Source: Oscillospiraceae bacterium (GTDB lineage Bacteria > Bacillota > Clostridia > Oscillospirales > Oscillospiraceae). Taken from it: a stretch of DNA of 14,044 nucleotides. The stretch covers positions 1 through 14,044 of the forward strand of contig JAISAA010000316.1 in NCBI GenBank assembly GCA_031266955.1, read 5' to 3'. Positions 1 to 7,046 of this stretch are shown one piece after another. The position numbers and the translations under genes are program-made. Position 1 is the first letter of the stretch; every line of letters begins with the position of its first letter. The notes under the pieces were generated by a model. It was not told where the DNA came from and ran no database searches. It worked only from the letters and a program-made list of their open reading frames with translations.

Positions 1-1
1 G

Positions 2-115
2 TGGATGGTTTTGATCGCCGGCGGGGGATCTGTACTGTATGCGGCGGCTCTGCTGGTCATGCGCGCCGAACCGCTGTGGGGCATACTTCGCCGCGTTTCG
101 GGTAAAAAGTCATAA
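2..115 (+). CDS. C-terminal end of a membrane protein (partial)
   Basis: The frame starting at base 2 is open from the window edge to a TAA at 113-115 and encodes 37 residues. It has one hydrophobic stretch (about residues 3-20, rich in G, A, L and V) and then a basic tail ending in RRVSGKKS. This is the usual shape of the last transmembrane helix and cytoplasmic tail of a polytopic membrane protein, for example a polysaccharide flippase or other transporter, but the fragment is too short to assign a family. The other two + frames are not compatible with a longer protein. The next gene has its own promoter, so this gene is probably the end of a separate transcript. Confidence 0.55.
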   Translation, partial: WMVLIAGGGSVLYAAALLVMRAEPLWGILRRVSGKKS

Positions 116-147
116 AAAAGACGCGGAAAAGGTCGTGTATTTGCCGC

Positions 148-196
148 GCAAATCTCCGCCCTGATCTTGACAAGGCAAGACAGGCGGAAATTTTGC
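148..196 (+). other. Imperfect stem-loop upstream of the MarR-type gene
   Basis: GCAAA (148-152) pairs with TTTGC (192-196), and TCCGCC (155-160) pairs with GGCGGA (183-188), giving a two-segment stem around a 22-nt loop. It starts 33 nt after the upstream stop codon and ends three bases before the -35 box of the next gene. It could end the upstream transcript, but the only T-run lies inside the stem, so it is not a classical intrinsic terminator. It could equally be an operator or nothing. Confidence 0.3.
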
Positions 197-198
197 CC

Positions 199-227
199 TT
201 GACCGCGTTGCCGTGACAGTTTATAAT
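199..227 (+). promoter_or_regulatory. Sigma-A-type promoter for the MarR-type gene
   Basis: A -35 box TTGACC (199-204) and a perfect -10 box TATAAT (222-227) are separated by exactly 17 nt. The predicted transcription start is near 234, which leaves a short leader of about 17 nt before the ATG at 251. Confidence 0.65.
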
Positions 228-250
228 TACAGTGCATTTCCAACGAAAGT

Positions 251-784
251 ATGGTCATAAATATGCGGGACTTTTTATCGCGCAAGAATGCGGCGGAAAT
301 ATTGTCAGCGAGACCGGCGGAGCCGGTCTCGCTCGAACGCTCGTTTCAGGCGGTTTACACCAAATTCAAGCTTCAATTTTACAGAAAGATATTCAGCCGG
401 TTTGAAACGCGGGAGGCAAGCCTTTCGGCTGTGGAGACATTTTGCGTCGAGGTCATTCACGCCCTCGGAGAGCCCACCGTGAACGAATTCGCGAAATACG
501 TGAATATCTCGCAGGCGAACGCCGCGTACAAGATACAAAATCTGATCGAAAAGGGCTACGTCGTAAAGGTGCGCTCCGAAAACGACAGGCGCGAATACCA
601 CCTGCGTATGACGGAGCGCTTTCACGAGTACAACCGCTTGAACACGGATTACGTCGGAGTCGTAGTCTCGCGCATACGCGAACGCTTCGGCGGCGAGAAA
701 GCCGCTGAGTTCGAGCATATTCTGAGCGTAATAGCGGCGGAGCTTATGCCCGAGATCCCGGCGCAGGGCGGCTTTACGCTTTAA
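251..784 (+). CDS. MarR-family winged-helix transcriptional regulator
   Basis: This 177-residue protein has the length and layout of MarR-family repressors, which act as dimers and usually respond to small phenolic or drug-like ligands. The winged helix-turn-helix lies at about residues 75-121: the recognition helix is around SQANAAYKIQNLIEKG (87-102), and the wing carries the family's typical D-R-R (112-114). Helices before and after it would form the dimer interface. The gene has its own promoter (TTGACC-17-TATAAT). The start is uncertain: ATG 251 has no properly spaced Shine-Dalgarno, and ATG 263 (MRDFLS) is an alternative 13 nt after GAAAG. It converges with the MerR-type gene across 46 bp. 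The target is unknown; self-regulation or control of the nearby efflux genes would be typical, but that is inference. Confidence 0.87.
   Translation: MVINMRDFLSRKNAAEILSARPAEPVSLERSFQAVYTKFKLQFYRKIFSRFETREASLSAVETFCVEVIHALGEPTVNEFAKYVNISQANAAYKIQNLIEKGYVVKVRSENDRREYHLRMTERFHEYNRLNTDYVGVVVSRIRERFGGEKAAEFEHILSVIAAELMPEIPAQGGFTL
308..332 (+). other. Perfect 11-bp hairpin inside the start of the MarR-type gene
   Basis: GCGAGACCGGC (308-318) is followed by the loop GGA and by its exact reverse complement GCCGGTCTCGC (322-332). The hairpin falls 57 nt after the start codon and encodes part of the unstructured N-terminal segment (residues 20-28). It is the strongest fold in this gene and could affect early translation or be a protein-binding site. 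Confidence 0.5.
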
Positions 785-830
785 CTTATTTTAATTTCCG
801 GTTTTTGACCTGTCGGGAATTTTTCGGGCG

Positions 831-1646
831 CTATTTTGCGCGGACGGCGACGAACACCTGCAGCAGATAATTGTCCGGGTCGGCAACGCAGACCTCGTCG
901 TGCAGATAGACGTTGTACACGGGGCCGGAGAATTTCAGACCGATTTTTTCGGCGTGCGCGGCCATACGCCCGGGCAAATCGTTCGTTTCGCCGTAATAGC
1001 CGCGGGTGTAGCCGACGAGGTAACGCCCGGCTTCTATGACCTCGCGCCCGTCCGGGTCGAGCGTGAAGAAGTTAGACGGCTGACCCGGCGATTTCAGGAA
1101 CTGCCCCATATCGTCGAAAATGCCGCCGATTTGATAATCCGTGCTCCATTCGCCCTGCGCCGTCTCTCCGCAGAACTTCAAAAAGCTGTCGAAAAATACT
1201 TTTTTGCTGTCGAAATTATTCCGCGGCCCTATATGTATTTTTCGCTTTTTCATATTCTGCACCGAAATGACGGTCTCGTCGGCGGCGAGCCCCTCTTGGA
1301 TGCTCTCGTGAAACGAGGAGATGATCTTTTTCGCCCGGCGCAGACGCCGTATTTCCGCGCTGAGCAGACGCTCCTGCTCCGTGAACAGCTCTAACAGCGT
1401 TTCCGGAGACCTGCGCGAGACGAGCTCGCGTATTTTTTTCAGCGGGATATCAAGCGTGCGCAGCAGCGTGAGGAATTTCACCATTGTGATCTGGCGGGGG
1501 TAGTAATAGCGGTAGCCGTTTTCTCCGCGCATTTTCGGGGAAAACAGGCCGTGCTCGTCGTAAAAAATCAAAGCGGAGCGATTGAGATTCGTGAGCTTCG
1601 CAAATTTTCCGCTGCTGATCAGGCTGTCCTTTGAGATGATGTCCAT
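831..1646 (-). CDS. MerR-family regulator with GyrI-like ligand-binding domain
   Basis: The protein (271 residues from the chosen ATG) has the three-part layout of BmrR/BltR-type MerR activators. A winged helix-turn-helix occupies residues 9-75, including FAKLTNLNRSALIFYDEHGL and a GYRYY wing at 44-48. A long helix or coiled coil follows (about 80-120). The C-terminal effector domain (about 135-271) resembles GyrI/AraC_E_bind, with the pattern AGRYLVGYTRGYYGE and a final GPVYNVYLHDE...YLLQVFVAV. Such proteins bind lipophilic or cationic drugs and activate efflux genes. I start it at ATG 1646 because AAAGGA lies 11 nt upstream; a TTG at 1682 would add 12 residues. No target gene is divergently attached, so the regulated promoter may be its own or the exporter operon; this is inference. 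Confidence 0.88.
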   Translation of the reverse strand: MDIISKDSLISSGKFAKLTNLNRSALIFYDEHGLFSPKMRGENGYRYYYPRQITMVKFLTLLRTLDIPLKKIRELVSRRSPETLLELFTEQERLLSAEIRRLRRAKKIISSFHESIQEGLAADETVISVQNMKKRKIHIGPRNNFDSKKVFFDSFLKFCGETAQGEWSTDYQIGGIFDDMGQFLKSPGQPSNFFTLDPDGREVIEAGRYLVGYTRGYYGETNDLPGRMAAHAEKIGLKFSGPVYNVYLHDEVCVADPDNYLLQVFVAVRAK

Positions 1647-1751
1647 TATATCGGCTGTCCTTTCGGCTTTTTTCTTCGGCAACTTTTTTCGGCATACTTT
1701 TTAATAACGCGAACGGGCGCAAAAGCTTAAACCCACTTTATGGCGTTGGCA

Positions 1752-1780
1752 ATTATACAGCATCTGACAAAGAAAGTAAA
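1752..1780 (-). promoter_or_regulatory. Promoter for the MerR-type gene
   Basis: On the - strand a perfect TATAAT (1757-1752) lies 17 nt downstream of TTTACT (1780-1775). The -35 box is weak, as expected for a promoter needing activation. MerR-type activators usually act on spacers of 19-20 nt; a 19-nt reading (GGTTTA as the -35 box) is also possible. The leader to ATG 1646 would be about 100 nt. Confidence 0.45.
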
Positions 1781-1838
1781 CCACAAATATTTTACATTTT
1801 CGCACGGGGCGGATAAGATAATTTTCAGGACCTCAGGC

Positions 1839-1855
1839 GTTGAAAAGGTTTCAAC
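1839..1855. promoter_or_regulatory. Palindrome GTTGAAA-N3-TTTCAAC, candidate operator
   Basis: A perfect 7-bp inverted repeat with a 3-bp centre lies about 76 bp upstream of the -35 box of the acetyltransferase gene and 59 bp upstream of the MerR-gene -35 box. The size and symmetry suit a dimeric regulator. There is no second copy in the window to support it. Confidence 0.3.
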
Positions 1856-1930
1856 ATAGTGTTACATATTGTGCAAAAATATAAAAATAAATCCAAAGCT
1901 GCAAAGCATATTGCCCTCCGTAAGCAGCGC

Positions 1931-1959
1931 TTGAAAAGCGGAGAAAAATGTAATAGTAT
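1931..1959 (+). promoter_or_regulatory. Promoter for the GNAT acetyltransferase gene
   Basis: TTGAAA (1931-1936) and TAGTAT (1954-1959) are spaced by 17 nt. The predicted start near 1966 gives a leader of about 39 nt that includes the ribosome binding site AAAGGAG at 1988-1994. Confidence 0.45.
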
Positions 1960-2004
1960 AGCTGCAAAAATACGGAAGCAAAGCGCGAAAGGAGCCGCAG
2001 GACA

Positions 2005-2496
2005 ATGCCGAACGAATTTCAATTCATCGATTACGACGAACGCGTACATAAATTTATTGATAACTGGCGGAGCGACGATATCAGGCGCTTTGCGACGGAG
2101 CATCCTTTAAGCGTTGAATGGAAATACTACGCCGATACCGCGGACTACCGCGTTGGGTATGATGTTTTTTGCAAAATAGCCGTCGCTGAAAGTGGGCCCG
2201 TCGCGTGGATGATAATTTTCTGCGCTCCGGCGTTTCCCATAGCAATCAACCCCATTGTCGTCGATCCCTGTTTTGTAAGTCAAGGCCTTGGCACCCGTAT
2301 TTTACGGGAATTTATCGAACGCGTCGATGAAATACTGCCGCGCCGCGGTGATCGTATTGAGGTCGGGATCGATGTTGAAAACATTAAATCCCGCAGACTG
2401 CTTGAGCGATTGGGCTTTCGCCGGAAAGGCGTTCATCCGGACGGCGATTTTGAGTATTACGTGAAATCATTGGCGCAAACACCTTGTCAATCCTGA
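2005..2496 (+). CDS. GNAT-family N-acetyltransferase
   Basis: This 163-residue protein fits the GNAT fold, which transfers an acetyl group from acetyl-CoA to an amine. Motif A is seen at about residues 82-107: a beta-strand (INPIVVDP) followed by the pyrophosphate-binding loop SQGLGTR and an amphipathic helix. The C-terminal motif VENIKSRRLLERLGF (about 128-142) is the usual splayed-strand and helix segment. The loop has G-x-G, but Val replaces the Arg/Gln that normally opens the motif. The start has a good ribosome binding site (AAAGGAG, 10 nt away). The substrate cannot be told; antibiotic, polyamine and ribosomal-protein acetylases share this fold. The gene converges on the HD-domain gene and the two reading frames overlap by 10 bp at their ends. 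Confidence 0.85.
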   Translation: MPNEFQFIDYDERVHKFIDNWRSDDIRRFATEHPLSVEWKYYADTADYRVGYDVFCKIAVAESGPVAWMIIFCAPAFPIAINPIVVDPCFVSQGLGTRILREFIERVDEILPRRGDRIEVGIDVENIKSRRLLERLGFRRKGVHPDGDFEYYVKSLAQTPCQS

Positions 2497-3080
2497 TTTA
2501 TATAGCCCTTCGCGAGGCCGTCGCGAATCACGTATTCTACGAACTCCCATAATTGCGGCAAGGCGGTTTTCACGGGCGCCATACGCTCATATATCTGCCC
2601 GGCGGAGACGCCGTGTTTCGCCCAGGGGTGTCCGTCGGTCAGATAATTGTTCAGGAAAGGCTGAAATCTATCGACGGCGGAGGCGTATATCGCGTCGGGC
2701 GTCTCCATAAGGTCGAACTCCTCCCATAGCTCCCGGTATTCCGCCGCCTGCTCGTCGGGAAGCAGGCCGAACAGCTTGTCAGCCGAATCCTTTTCCCGCG
2801 CCGCTTTGCTTTCGTTCCCTTTTATATCGTAAGCGAAGGTGTCTCCGGCGTATATTTCGACAAGATCGTGTACGAGCGCCATTCTTATCACGCGGTTTAT
2901 ATCGACGCCGTCTAAACCGCGATACTCGAACAGCGTCATTGCCATCAGCGCGAAATGCCACGAGTGCTCCGCGTCGGTTTCCGCGCGGGAATTGTCCGCG
3001 AGAAACGTCTGCCGCGAAATGTTTTTCATTTTATCCGCCTCGGACAAAAACCGAAGCTGCCGTTTCAGCTTTTCGACCAT
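2487..3080 (-). CDS. HD-domain phosphohydrolase, YfbR/HDDC2-like
   Basis: The protein (197 residues from the chosen ATG) matches the metal-dependent HD hydrolases related to YfbR 5'-deoxynucleotidase and HDDC2. Visible metal/active-site residues are AEHSWH (His39), VHDLVEIYAGD (His71, Asp72, Glu75, Asp80) and AVDRFQP (Asp137). It would be cytosolic and probably dephosphorylates a nucleoside monophosphate, though its substrate is not known from sequence. I chose ATG 3080 because AAAGGG lies 12 nt upstream and family members start with a similar short helix; GTG 3110 and ATG 3107 are in frame further up, but the -10 box at 3119-3114 would put the transcript start at about that point. It overlaps the GNAT gene tail-to-tail. 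Confidence 0.85.
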   Translation of the reverse strand: MVEKLKRQLRFLSEADKMKNISRQTFLADNSRAETDAEHSWHFALMAMTLFEYRGLDGVDINRVIRMALVHDLVEIYAGDTFAYDIKGNESKAAREKDSADKLFGLLPDEQAAEYRELWEEFDLMETPDAIYASAVDRFQPFLNNYLTDGHPWAKHGVSAGQIYERMAPVKTALPQLWEFVEYVIRDGLAKGYINQD

Positions 3081-3113
3081 CGTTATGACCATCCCTTTCA
3101 TTTTCATCACATT

Positions 3114-3119
3114 ATTATA
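3114..3119 (-). promoter_or_regulatory. -10 box of the HD-domain gene
   Basis: A perfect TATAAT on the - strand is followed after six bases by ATG 3107. The -35 region is poor: the best match, TTGAAT (3145-3140), needs a 20-nt spacer. It lies back to back with the exporter promoter, 48 bp from that promoter's -35 box. Confidence 0.4.
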
Positions 3120-3166
3120 GTAGCACGTGCGCGCCGATTATTCAAGAAATTCATAATAAATCGCGC

Positions 3167-3195
3167 TTGCAATTTCTTCCGCGCCGTGGTATAAT
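3167..3195 (+). promoter_or_regulatory. Promoter of the efflux operon
   Basis: TTGCAA (3167-3172), a 17-nt spacer and a perfect TATAAT (3190-3195) preceded by TGG, which makes an extended -10. The predicted transcription start is near 3202, leaving an unusually long leader of about 150 nt before the first exporter gene. Confidence 0.7.
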
Positions 3196-3259
3196 CTACC
3201 CAACAAACGATGACGGTATGCTCTGAATCGGTGCGATAAGTGTTGAAGCGGTGTTGAGA

Positions 3260-3295
3260 AGAGAATGAAACGTGACGTGTGAATTCCCTCTTTTT
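3260..3295 (+). promoter_or_regulatory. Candidate attenuator with mini-ORF in the exporter leader
   Basis: AGAGAAT (3260-3266) can pair with ATT-CC-CTCT (3283-3291, two-base bulge) and is followed directly by a T-run (3291-3295), a weak intrinsic-terminator shape. The loop contains a five-codon open frame, ATG AAA CGT GAC GTG TGA (3265-3282, MKRDV). A second nine-codon frame lies upstream (3210-3239, MTVCSESVR) but lacks a ribosome binding site. Leader-peptide attenuation is known for the Bacillus bmrB-bmrCD exporter operon, so this is a plausible but weak candidate. Confidence 0.25.
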
Positions 3296-3351
3296 CAAAA
3301 ACTTTCGGCTCATCGGCGGACGGGACGTACCGCGAAAAGGAGGGGCGCTCT

Positions 3352-5124
3352 ATGTCGGCGTTCAAATGGGTTTGGGAGAACTTGCGGGGCTTTCGCAAGC
3401 GGTATCTCCTGTGTTTCTTTATCTCTATGCTGGTCCCGATGTTCGTGCTGATAAATCCCACGTTTCAGCGCGTGCTCATCGACCGCGTGCTTGAGGGCGG
3501 CGAGATCGATCTGCTTATTCCGACGGTCACGGCGATGTGCCTCGTCACGCTGACGCGCAGCTTGCTTAACTACGCGTCCGTCGCGCTTGTGGAATCCTCG
3601 TCGCTGGGGCTGGTGTACAACCTTCGTATGAAGCTGTACCGGCACTGGCAGCGTCAGGATATGCGGTTTTTCAGGGACAATACGCCCGGCGATCTTATGA
3701 CCGTGATGACGAGCGACATCGATATGATTCGACACAATTTGGTCTTTGTGTTCAGGCAGATCATCTCGTCCGCGCTGCTGTTTCTCGGCGCGGCGATATA
3801 CTATTTTATAATAAACTGGCGCTTCGCGCTGTGTATGATAGCGCTCACACCGCTCATTTTTCTCGCGACTTATATCTACAGGGGCAAGGTTCGCGGTATT
3901 TACAAGGAGCTGCGCCGCCGGCTGTCAAAGCTGAACGCCGACGCGCAGGAGAATATAGAGGGCAACCGCGTCGTCAAGGCGTTCGCCAACGAGGGCTATG
4001 AGATCGAGAAGTTCAACGCGAAGTCAGACGCGTTCCGCGTTCAAAACTTAGGCGCGCAGTACATATGGCTCCGGTTTTTCCCGATAATCGAGGGGCTGTC
4101 TCAGTCCACAACGGTGACGACGCTGCTTTTCGGCGGGATCTTTCTCATAAACGGGACGATCACGCCGGGGGATTTTATGGCGTTCAACTCGCTCTCGTGG
4201 GCGGTGACGGAGCCTTTGCGCCAGTTGGGTCAGCTTTTCAACGATTTACAGCGTTTCTTCGCCTCGGCCGCGAAAATTATATCCGTGCTTGAGGAAGCTC
4301 CCGCCGTGCAGAACGCCGAAAACGCGGCGACGCAAAGCGGGCGCTTTAACGGCGAGATCGAGTTTCGCAACGTCAGCTTTTCCTTCGGCGGCAACCCTGT
4401 TCTGCGCGACGTCAGCTTTCGCGTAAGGCCGGGCGAAACGCTCGCGCTTATGGGCGGCACGGGCAGCGGGAAATCGCTTATCGCGAACCTGATCTCGCGC
4501 TTTTACGACGTCGATTCCGGCGAAGTCCTCGTGGACGGCAAAAACGTCCGCGAATGGGATCTGACAACGCTGCGCCGCAACATCGGAATGACGACGCAGG
4601 AGGTTTTCCTGTTCTCCGACACGGTCGACGGTAACATAGCGTACGGCAGCTTCGATATGCCGGAGGACGACGTCCGGCGCTGCGCCGAGATCGCGGCGGC
4701 GCAGTTCGTCAACGAAATGCCCGAGGGCTTCAACACTATCGTCGGCGAGCGCGGCGTCGGGCTGTCCGGCGGGCAAAAGCAGCGCATAGCCTTAGCGCGC
4801 GCCCTCGCCGTCCGTCCGCCGATTTTGATACTCGACGATACGACATCCGCCGTCGATATGGAAACCGAAAAATACATACAGGAACAGCTTGAAACGCTCG
4901 ATTTCTCCTGTACGAGCCTGATAATCGCCCAGCGCATATCCTCGGTGCGAAAGGCGGACTGCATCCTGCTGCTTGAAAACGGAAGCATAGTCGAGCGCGG
5001 GACGCACGAGGAGCTTCTCACCCGGCGCGGCGGCTATTACGAGCTATGGCGCATACAGTCCGGCGTTGATGAGGATACGGAAGCTATGTTTCACGAGCTC
5101 AAGCTGAAAAAGGAGGCGATCTGA
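3352..5124 (+). CDS. ABC exporter half-transporter, degenerate-site subunit
   Basis: This 590-residue protein has an N-terminal six-helix exporter domain (about 15-310) and a C-terminal ATPase domain (about 335-575). ATPase motifs: Walker A GGTGSGKS (368-375), Q-loop Gln416, an intact signature LSGGQ (471-475), and Walker B ILILD (491-495). The catalytic Glu after Walker B is replaced by Asp496 and the switch His by Gln527 (IIAQRI). These changes mark the non-hydrolysing partner of heterodimeric exporters such as BmrC of BmrCD or TM287 of TM287/288. It should pair with the next gene's product in the membrane to expel drugs or lipid-like compounds. The start ATG follows AAGGAGGGG at a good distance. 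First gene of the operon; its stop is immediately followed by the partner's TTG. Confidence 0.93.
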   Translation: MSAFKWVWENLRGFRKRYLLCFFISMLVPMFVLINPTFQRVLIDRVLEGGEIDLLIPTVTAMCLVTLTRSLLNYASVALVESSSLGLVYNLRMKLYRHWQRQDMRFFRDNTPGDLMTVMTSDIDMIRHNLVFVFRQIISSALLFLGAAIYYFIINWRFALCMIALTPLIFLATYIYRGKVRGIYKELRRRLSKLNADAQENIEGNRVVKAFANEGYEIEKFNAKSDAFRVQNLGAQYIWLRFFPIIEGLSQSTTVTTLLFGGIFLINGTITPGDFMAFNSLSWAVTEPLRQLGQLFNDLQRFFASAAKIISVLEEAPAVQNAENAATQSGRFNGEIEFRNVSFSFGGNPVLRDVSFRVRPGETLALMGGTGSGKSLIANLISRFYDVDSGEVLVDGKNVREWDLTTLRRNIGMTTQEVFLFSDTVDGNIAYGSFDMPEDDVRRCAEIAAAQFVNEMPEGFNTIVGERGVGLSGGQKQRIALARALAVRPPILILDDTTSAVDMETEKYIQEQLETLDFSCTSLIIAQRISSVRKADCILLLENGSIVERGTHEELLTRRGGYYELWRIQSGVDEDTEAMFHELKLKKEAI

Positions 5125-6900
5125 TTGGCCCAGCGCAATAAATATGACATAGACGAGCGGCTGGAAAGCCCGTTTTCGATGAAGCATCTGCGGCGAAGCT
5201 TTTTCTACATACGGCGGCACAAGAAGAAGATGTCCCTGGCATTCGCGGCGTCCGCCGCGTCAAGCGCGCTCTCGCTGTCGATACCTCTGATGATGGCCCA
5301 CGCGCTGGATGTTTCGGTGCCGAACCGCGACGTCAGAGAGCTCGGCATCCTCGCGGTGTTTGCCGCCGTGGCGATAATCGCAAGCATATTTCTAAACCGC
5401 CTGCGCGCGAAATATATGACGGAGGTCGGGCAGGACATAATTTTTGAGATACGCAGCGAGCTTTTTTCTCATATGCAGGAGCTGCCGTTTTCGTATTACG
5501 ACAACCGCCCGCACGGGAAGATTCTCGTGCGCGTAGTGCAGTACGTAAACTCCGTGTCCAATATGCTATCAAACGGCATAATCGACTTCATACTCGAAAT
5601 CGTAAACATCCTTTTCATAATCATATTTATGCTGCTGACAAGCGTCAAGCTCTCGCTTGTCGTCTTAGCGGGGCTGCCCGTGCTGTTTCTCGTGTTCTTC
5701 TCGATAAAGCCCGCGCAGCGGCGCGCCTGGCAGAGCGTGTCCAACAAAAACTCAAACCTGAACGCCTACGCCGCGGAAAGCATAAACGGTATGCGCATAA
5801 CGCAGATATTCACGCGAGAGAAGAAGAACGAGGAAATTTTTGAACGCCTCTCAATGGACGCCCGGCGGGCGCATTTCCGCGCGGGGCTTATCGCCAACCT
5901 CGGCGGTCCCGCCGTCGAAAATATCTCTCAGGTCATATTCGGCGCGCTGTATCTCGCCGGGGTGCTTTGGTCGTATCCCGCGGTCAGCTTCGGCGTTATC
6001 TTCGCGATGGGCGGCTATTCGTGGCGCTTCTGGCAGCCGATAAACCGCCTCGCCGCGATATATAACGACTTTATGAATACGATAGCCTACCTCGAACGCA
6101 TTTTTGAAACGATGGATGAGCCCGTGCAGATAACCGATGCGCCGGACGCGTATGAGCTCCCGGAGGTCCGCGGCAGGGTCGAGTTCGAGAGCGTCACCTT
6201 CGGCTATGACGAGCACACAAGGGTGCTCGAAAAGCTCTCCTTCACCGTAGAGCCCGGAATGAGCGTCGCGCTTGTGGGGCCGACGGGCGCGGGCAAGACG
6301 ACTATCGTGAATCTGCTCTCCCGCTTTTATGACGCGCAGGGCGGGCGGATACTCATCGACGGGCACGATATTTCAAAGGTAAAGCTCTCGTCCCTGCGCG
6401 GGCAGATGGGGATAATGCTTCAAGACAGCTTCATATTCTCCGGCACGGTCGCGGAAAACATCCGCTACGGGAACCTCGGCGCGACGCAGGATGAGATCGA
6501 AAACGCCGCCCGCGTCGTCCACGTGGACGAATTCGTCGAAAAGATGGAGGATCGCTACGAAACGGAAATAAAGGAGAACGGCGGCAGGCTTAGCCAGGGT
6601 CAAAAACAGCTTCTCGCCTTCGCCAGAACGGTGATCGCCGACCCGAAGATACTGATACTCGACGAGGCGACGTCGTCCATCGACACAAAAACCGAAAAAT
6701 ACGTGCAGGAGGGCATAAGTCACCTGCTTTCAGGCCGCACGAGCTTCATAATAGCGCACCGCCTCTCCACAGTCCGCGAGTGCGACAGGATAATGTACAT
6801 CAAGGACGGCGGCATCACGGAATCCGGCTCTCACGACGAGCTTATGGAAAAGCGCGGCGATTATTATGCTATGTATACGTCGCAGCTGATGGATTTATAA
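5125..6900 (+). CDS. ABC exporter half-transporter, catalytic-site subunit
   Basis: This 591-residue partner of the preceding subunit has a six-helix domain (about 25-330) and an ATPase domain (about 350-591). Walker A is GPTGAGKT (385-392), Q-loop Gln433, Walker B ILILD (509-513) with the catalytic Glu514, and switch His545 (IIAHRL). Its signature is LSQGQ (489-493) rather than LSGGQ. Because the signature of one chain closes the site of the other, LSQGQ completes the degenerate site of the first subunit, while this chain's Walker B and His plus the partner's LSGGQ form the single active site. This matches the BmrD/TM288 role. It starts at TTG 5125, directly after the previous stop, with AGGAGG eight bases upstream, so the two are translationally coupled. 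Confidence 0.94.
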   Translation: MAQRNKYDIDERLESPFSMKHLRRSFFYIRRHKKKMSLAFAASAASSALSLSIPLMMAHALDVSVPNRDVRELGILAVFAAVAIIASIFLNRLRAKYMTEVGQDIIFEIRSELFSHMQELPFSYYDNRPHGKILVRVVQYVNSVSNMLSNGIIDFILEIVNILFIIIFMLLTSVKLSLVVLAGLPVLFLVFFSIKPAQRRAWQSVSNKNSNLNAYAAESINGMRITQIFTREKKNEEIFERLSMDARRAHFRAGLIANLGGPAVENISQVIFGALYLAGVLWSYPAVSFGVIFAMGGYSWRFWQPINRLAAIYNDFMNTIAYLERIFETMDEPVQITDAPDAYELPEVRGRVEFESVTFGYDEHTRVLEKLSFTVEPGMSVALVGPTGAGKTTIVNLLSRFYDAQGGRILIDGHDISKVKLSSLRGQMGIMLQDSFIFSGTVAENIRYGNLGATQDEIENAARVVHVDEFVEKMEDRYETEIKENGGRLSQGQKQLLAFARTVIADPKILILDEATSSIDTKTEKYVQEGISHLLSGRTSFIIAHRLSTVRECDRIMYIKDGGITESGSHDELMEKRGDYYAMYTSQLMDL

Positions 6901-6926
6901 GTCCGGCAAAGTCGACGCATAAATCC

Positions 6927-7034
6927 AATTACGGGCTACGCCCGGGCGCCTGTGGCGCCTTCGCAATCAAAAACATAGGCTGCGCTCTTGCGTCGCGCGT
7001 CAGCGCGTTCCCCGTGCCGCAGCACGTTCAATCA
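6927..7034 (+). repeat. Hairpin-rich repeat element, copy A (MATE leader)
   Basis: The gap between the second ABC gene and the MATE ribosome binding site is filled by a chain of short hairpins: CGGGC-TAC-GCCCG, GGCGCC-TGT-GGCGCC, CGCGC-GTCA-GCGCG and CGTGC-CGCA-GCACG. It shares AATTACGGGCT, GCAATCA and CGTCGCGCG, in that order, with copy B inside the MATE gene. Its last 44 bases (6991-7034) align nearly end to end with copy C at 11179-11224. No T-run or promoter is seen, so it is probably transcribed within the operon. Confidence 0.6.
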
Positions 7035-7039
7035 GGAGG
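7034..7039 (+). promoter_or_regulatory. Ribosome binding site fixing the MATE start
   Basis: A perfect AGGAGG lies seven bases before TTG 7047. The frame stays open upstream to 6780, overlapping the ABC gene, but this site and the start of family similarity place the true start at 7047. Confidence 0.75.
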
Positions 7040-7046
7040 TCAGGAC

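Larger units (their letters stand above)
1647..2004. other. Divergent intergenic region between MerR-type and GNAT genes
   Basis: These 358 bases hold no credible gene. They contain the two outward-facing promoters, a short palindrome at 1839-1855 and an A+T-rich stretch around 1740-1900, in contrast to the G+C-rich coding sequence on both sides. Small open frames here lack ribosome binding sites and recognisable domains. Confidence 0.6.

Noticed and set aside
785..830. Bidirectional terminator between the MarR- and MerR-type genes
   Set aside because: T-runs are present, but the possible stem (TTCC with GGAA and a bulge) is too weak to call.
3310..3735. Long antisense open frames opposite the ABC genes (also 4246-4776, 4503-5021, 5851-6366)
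   Set aside because: They are shadows of G+C-rich coding sequence; the sense frames have unmistakable ABC motifs and the antisense products have no recognisable domain.
6780..7046. N-terminal extension of the MATE gene upstream of TTG 7047
   Set aside because: It overlaps the ABC gene in another frame, translates repeat copy A, and the ribosome binding site at 7034-7039 fixes a later start.
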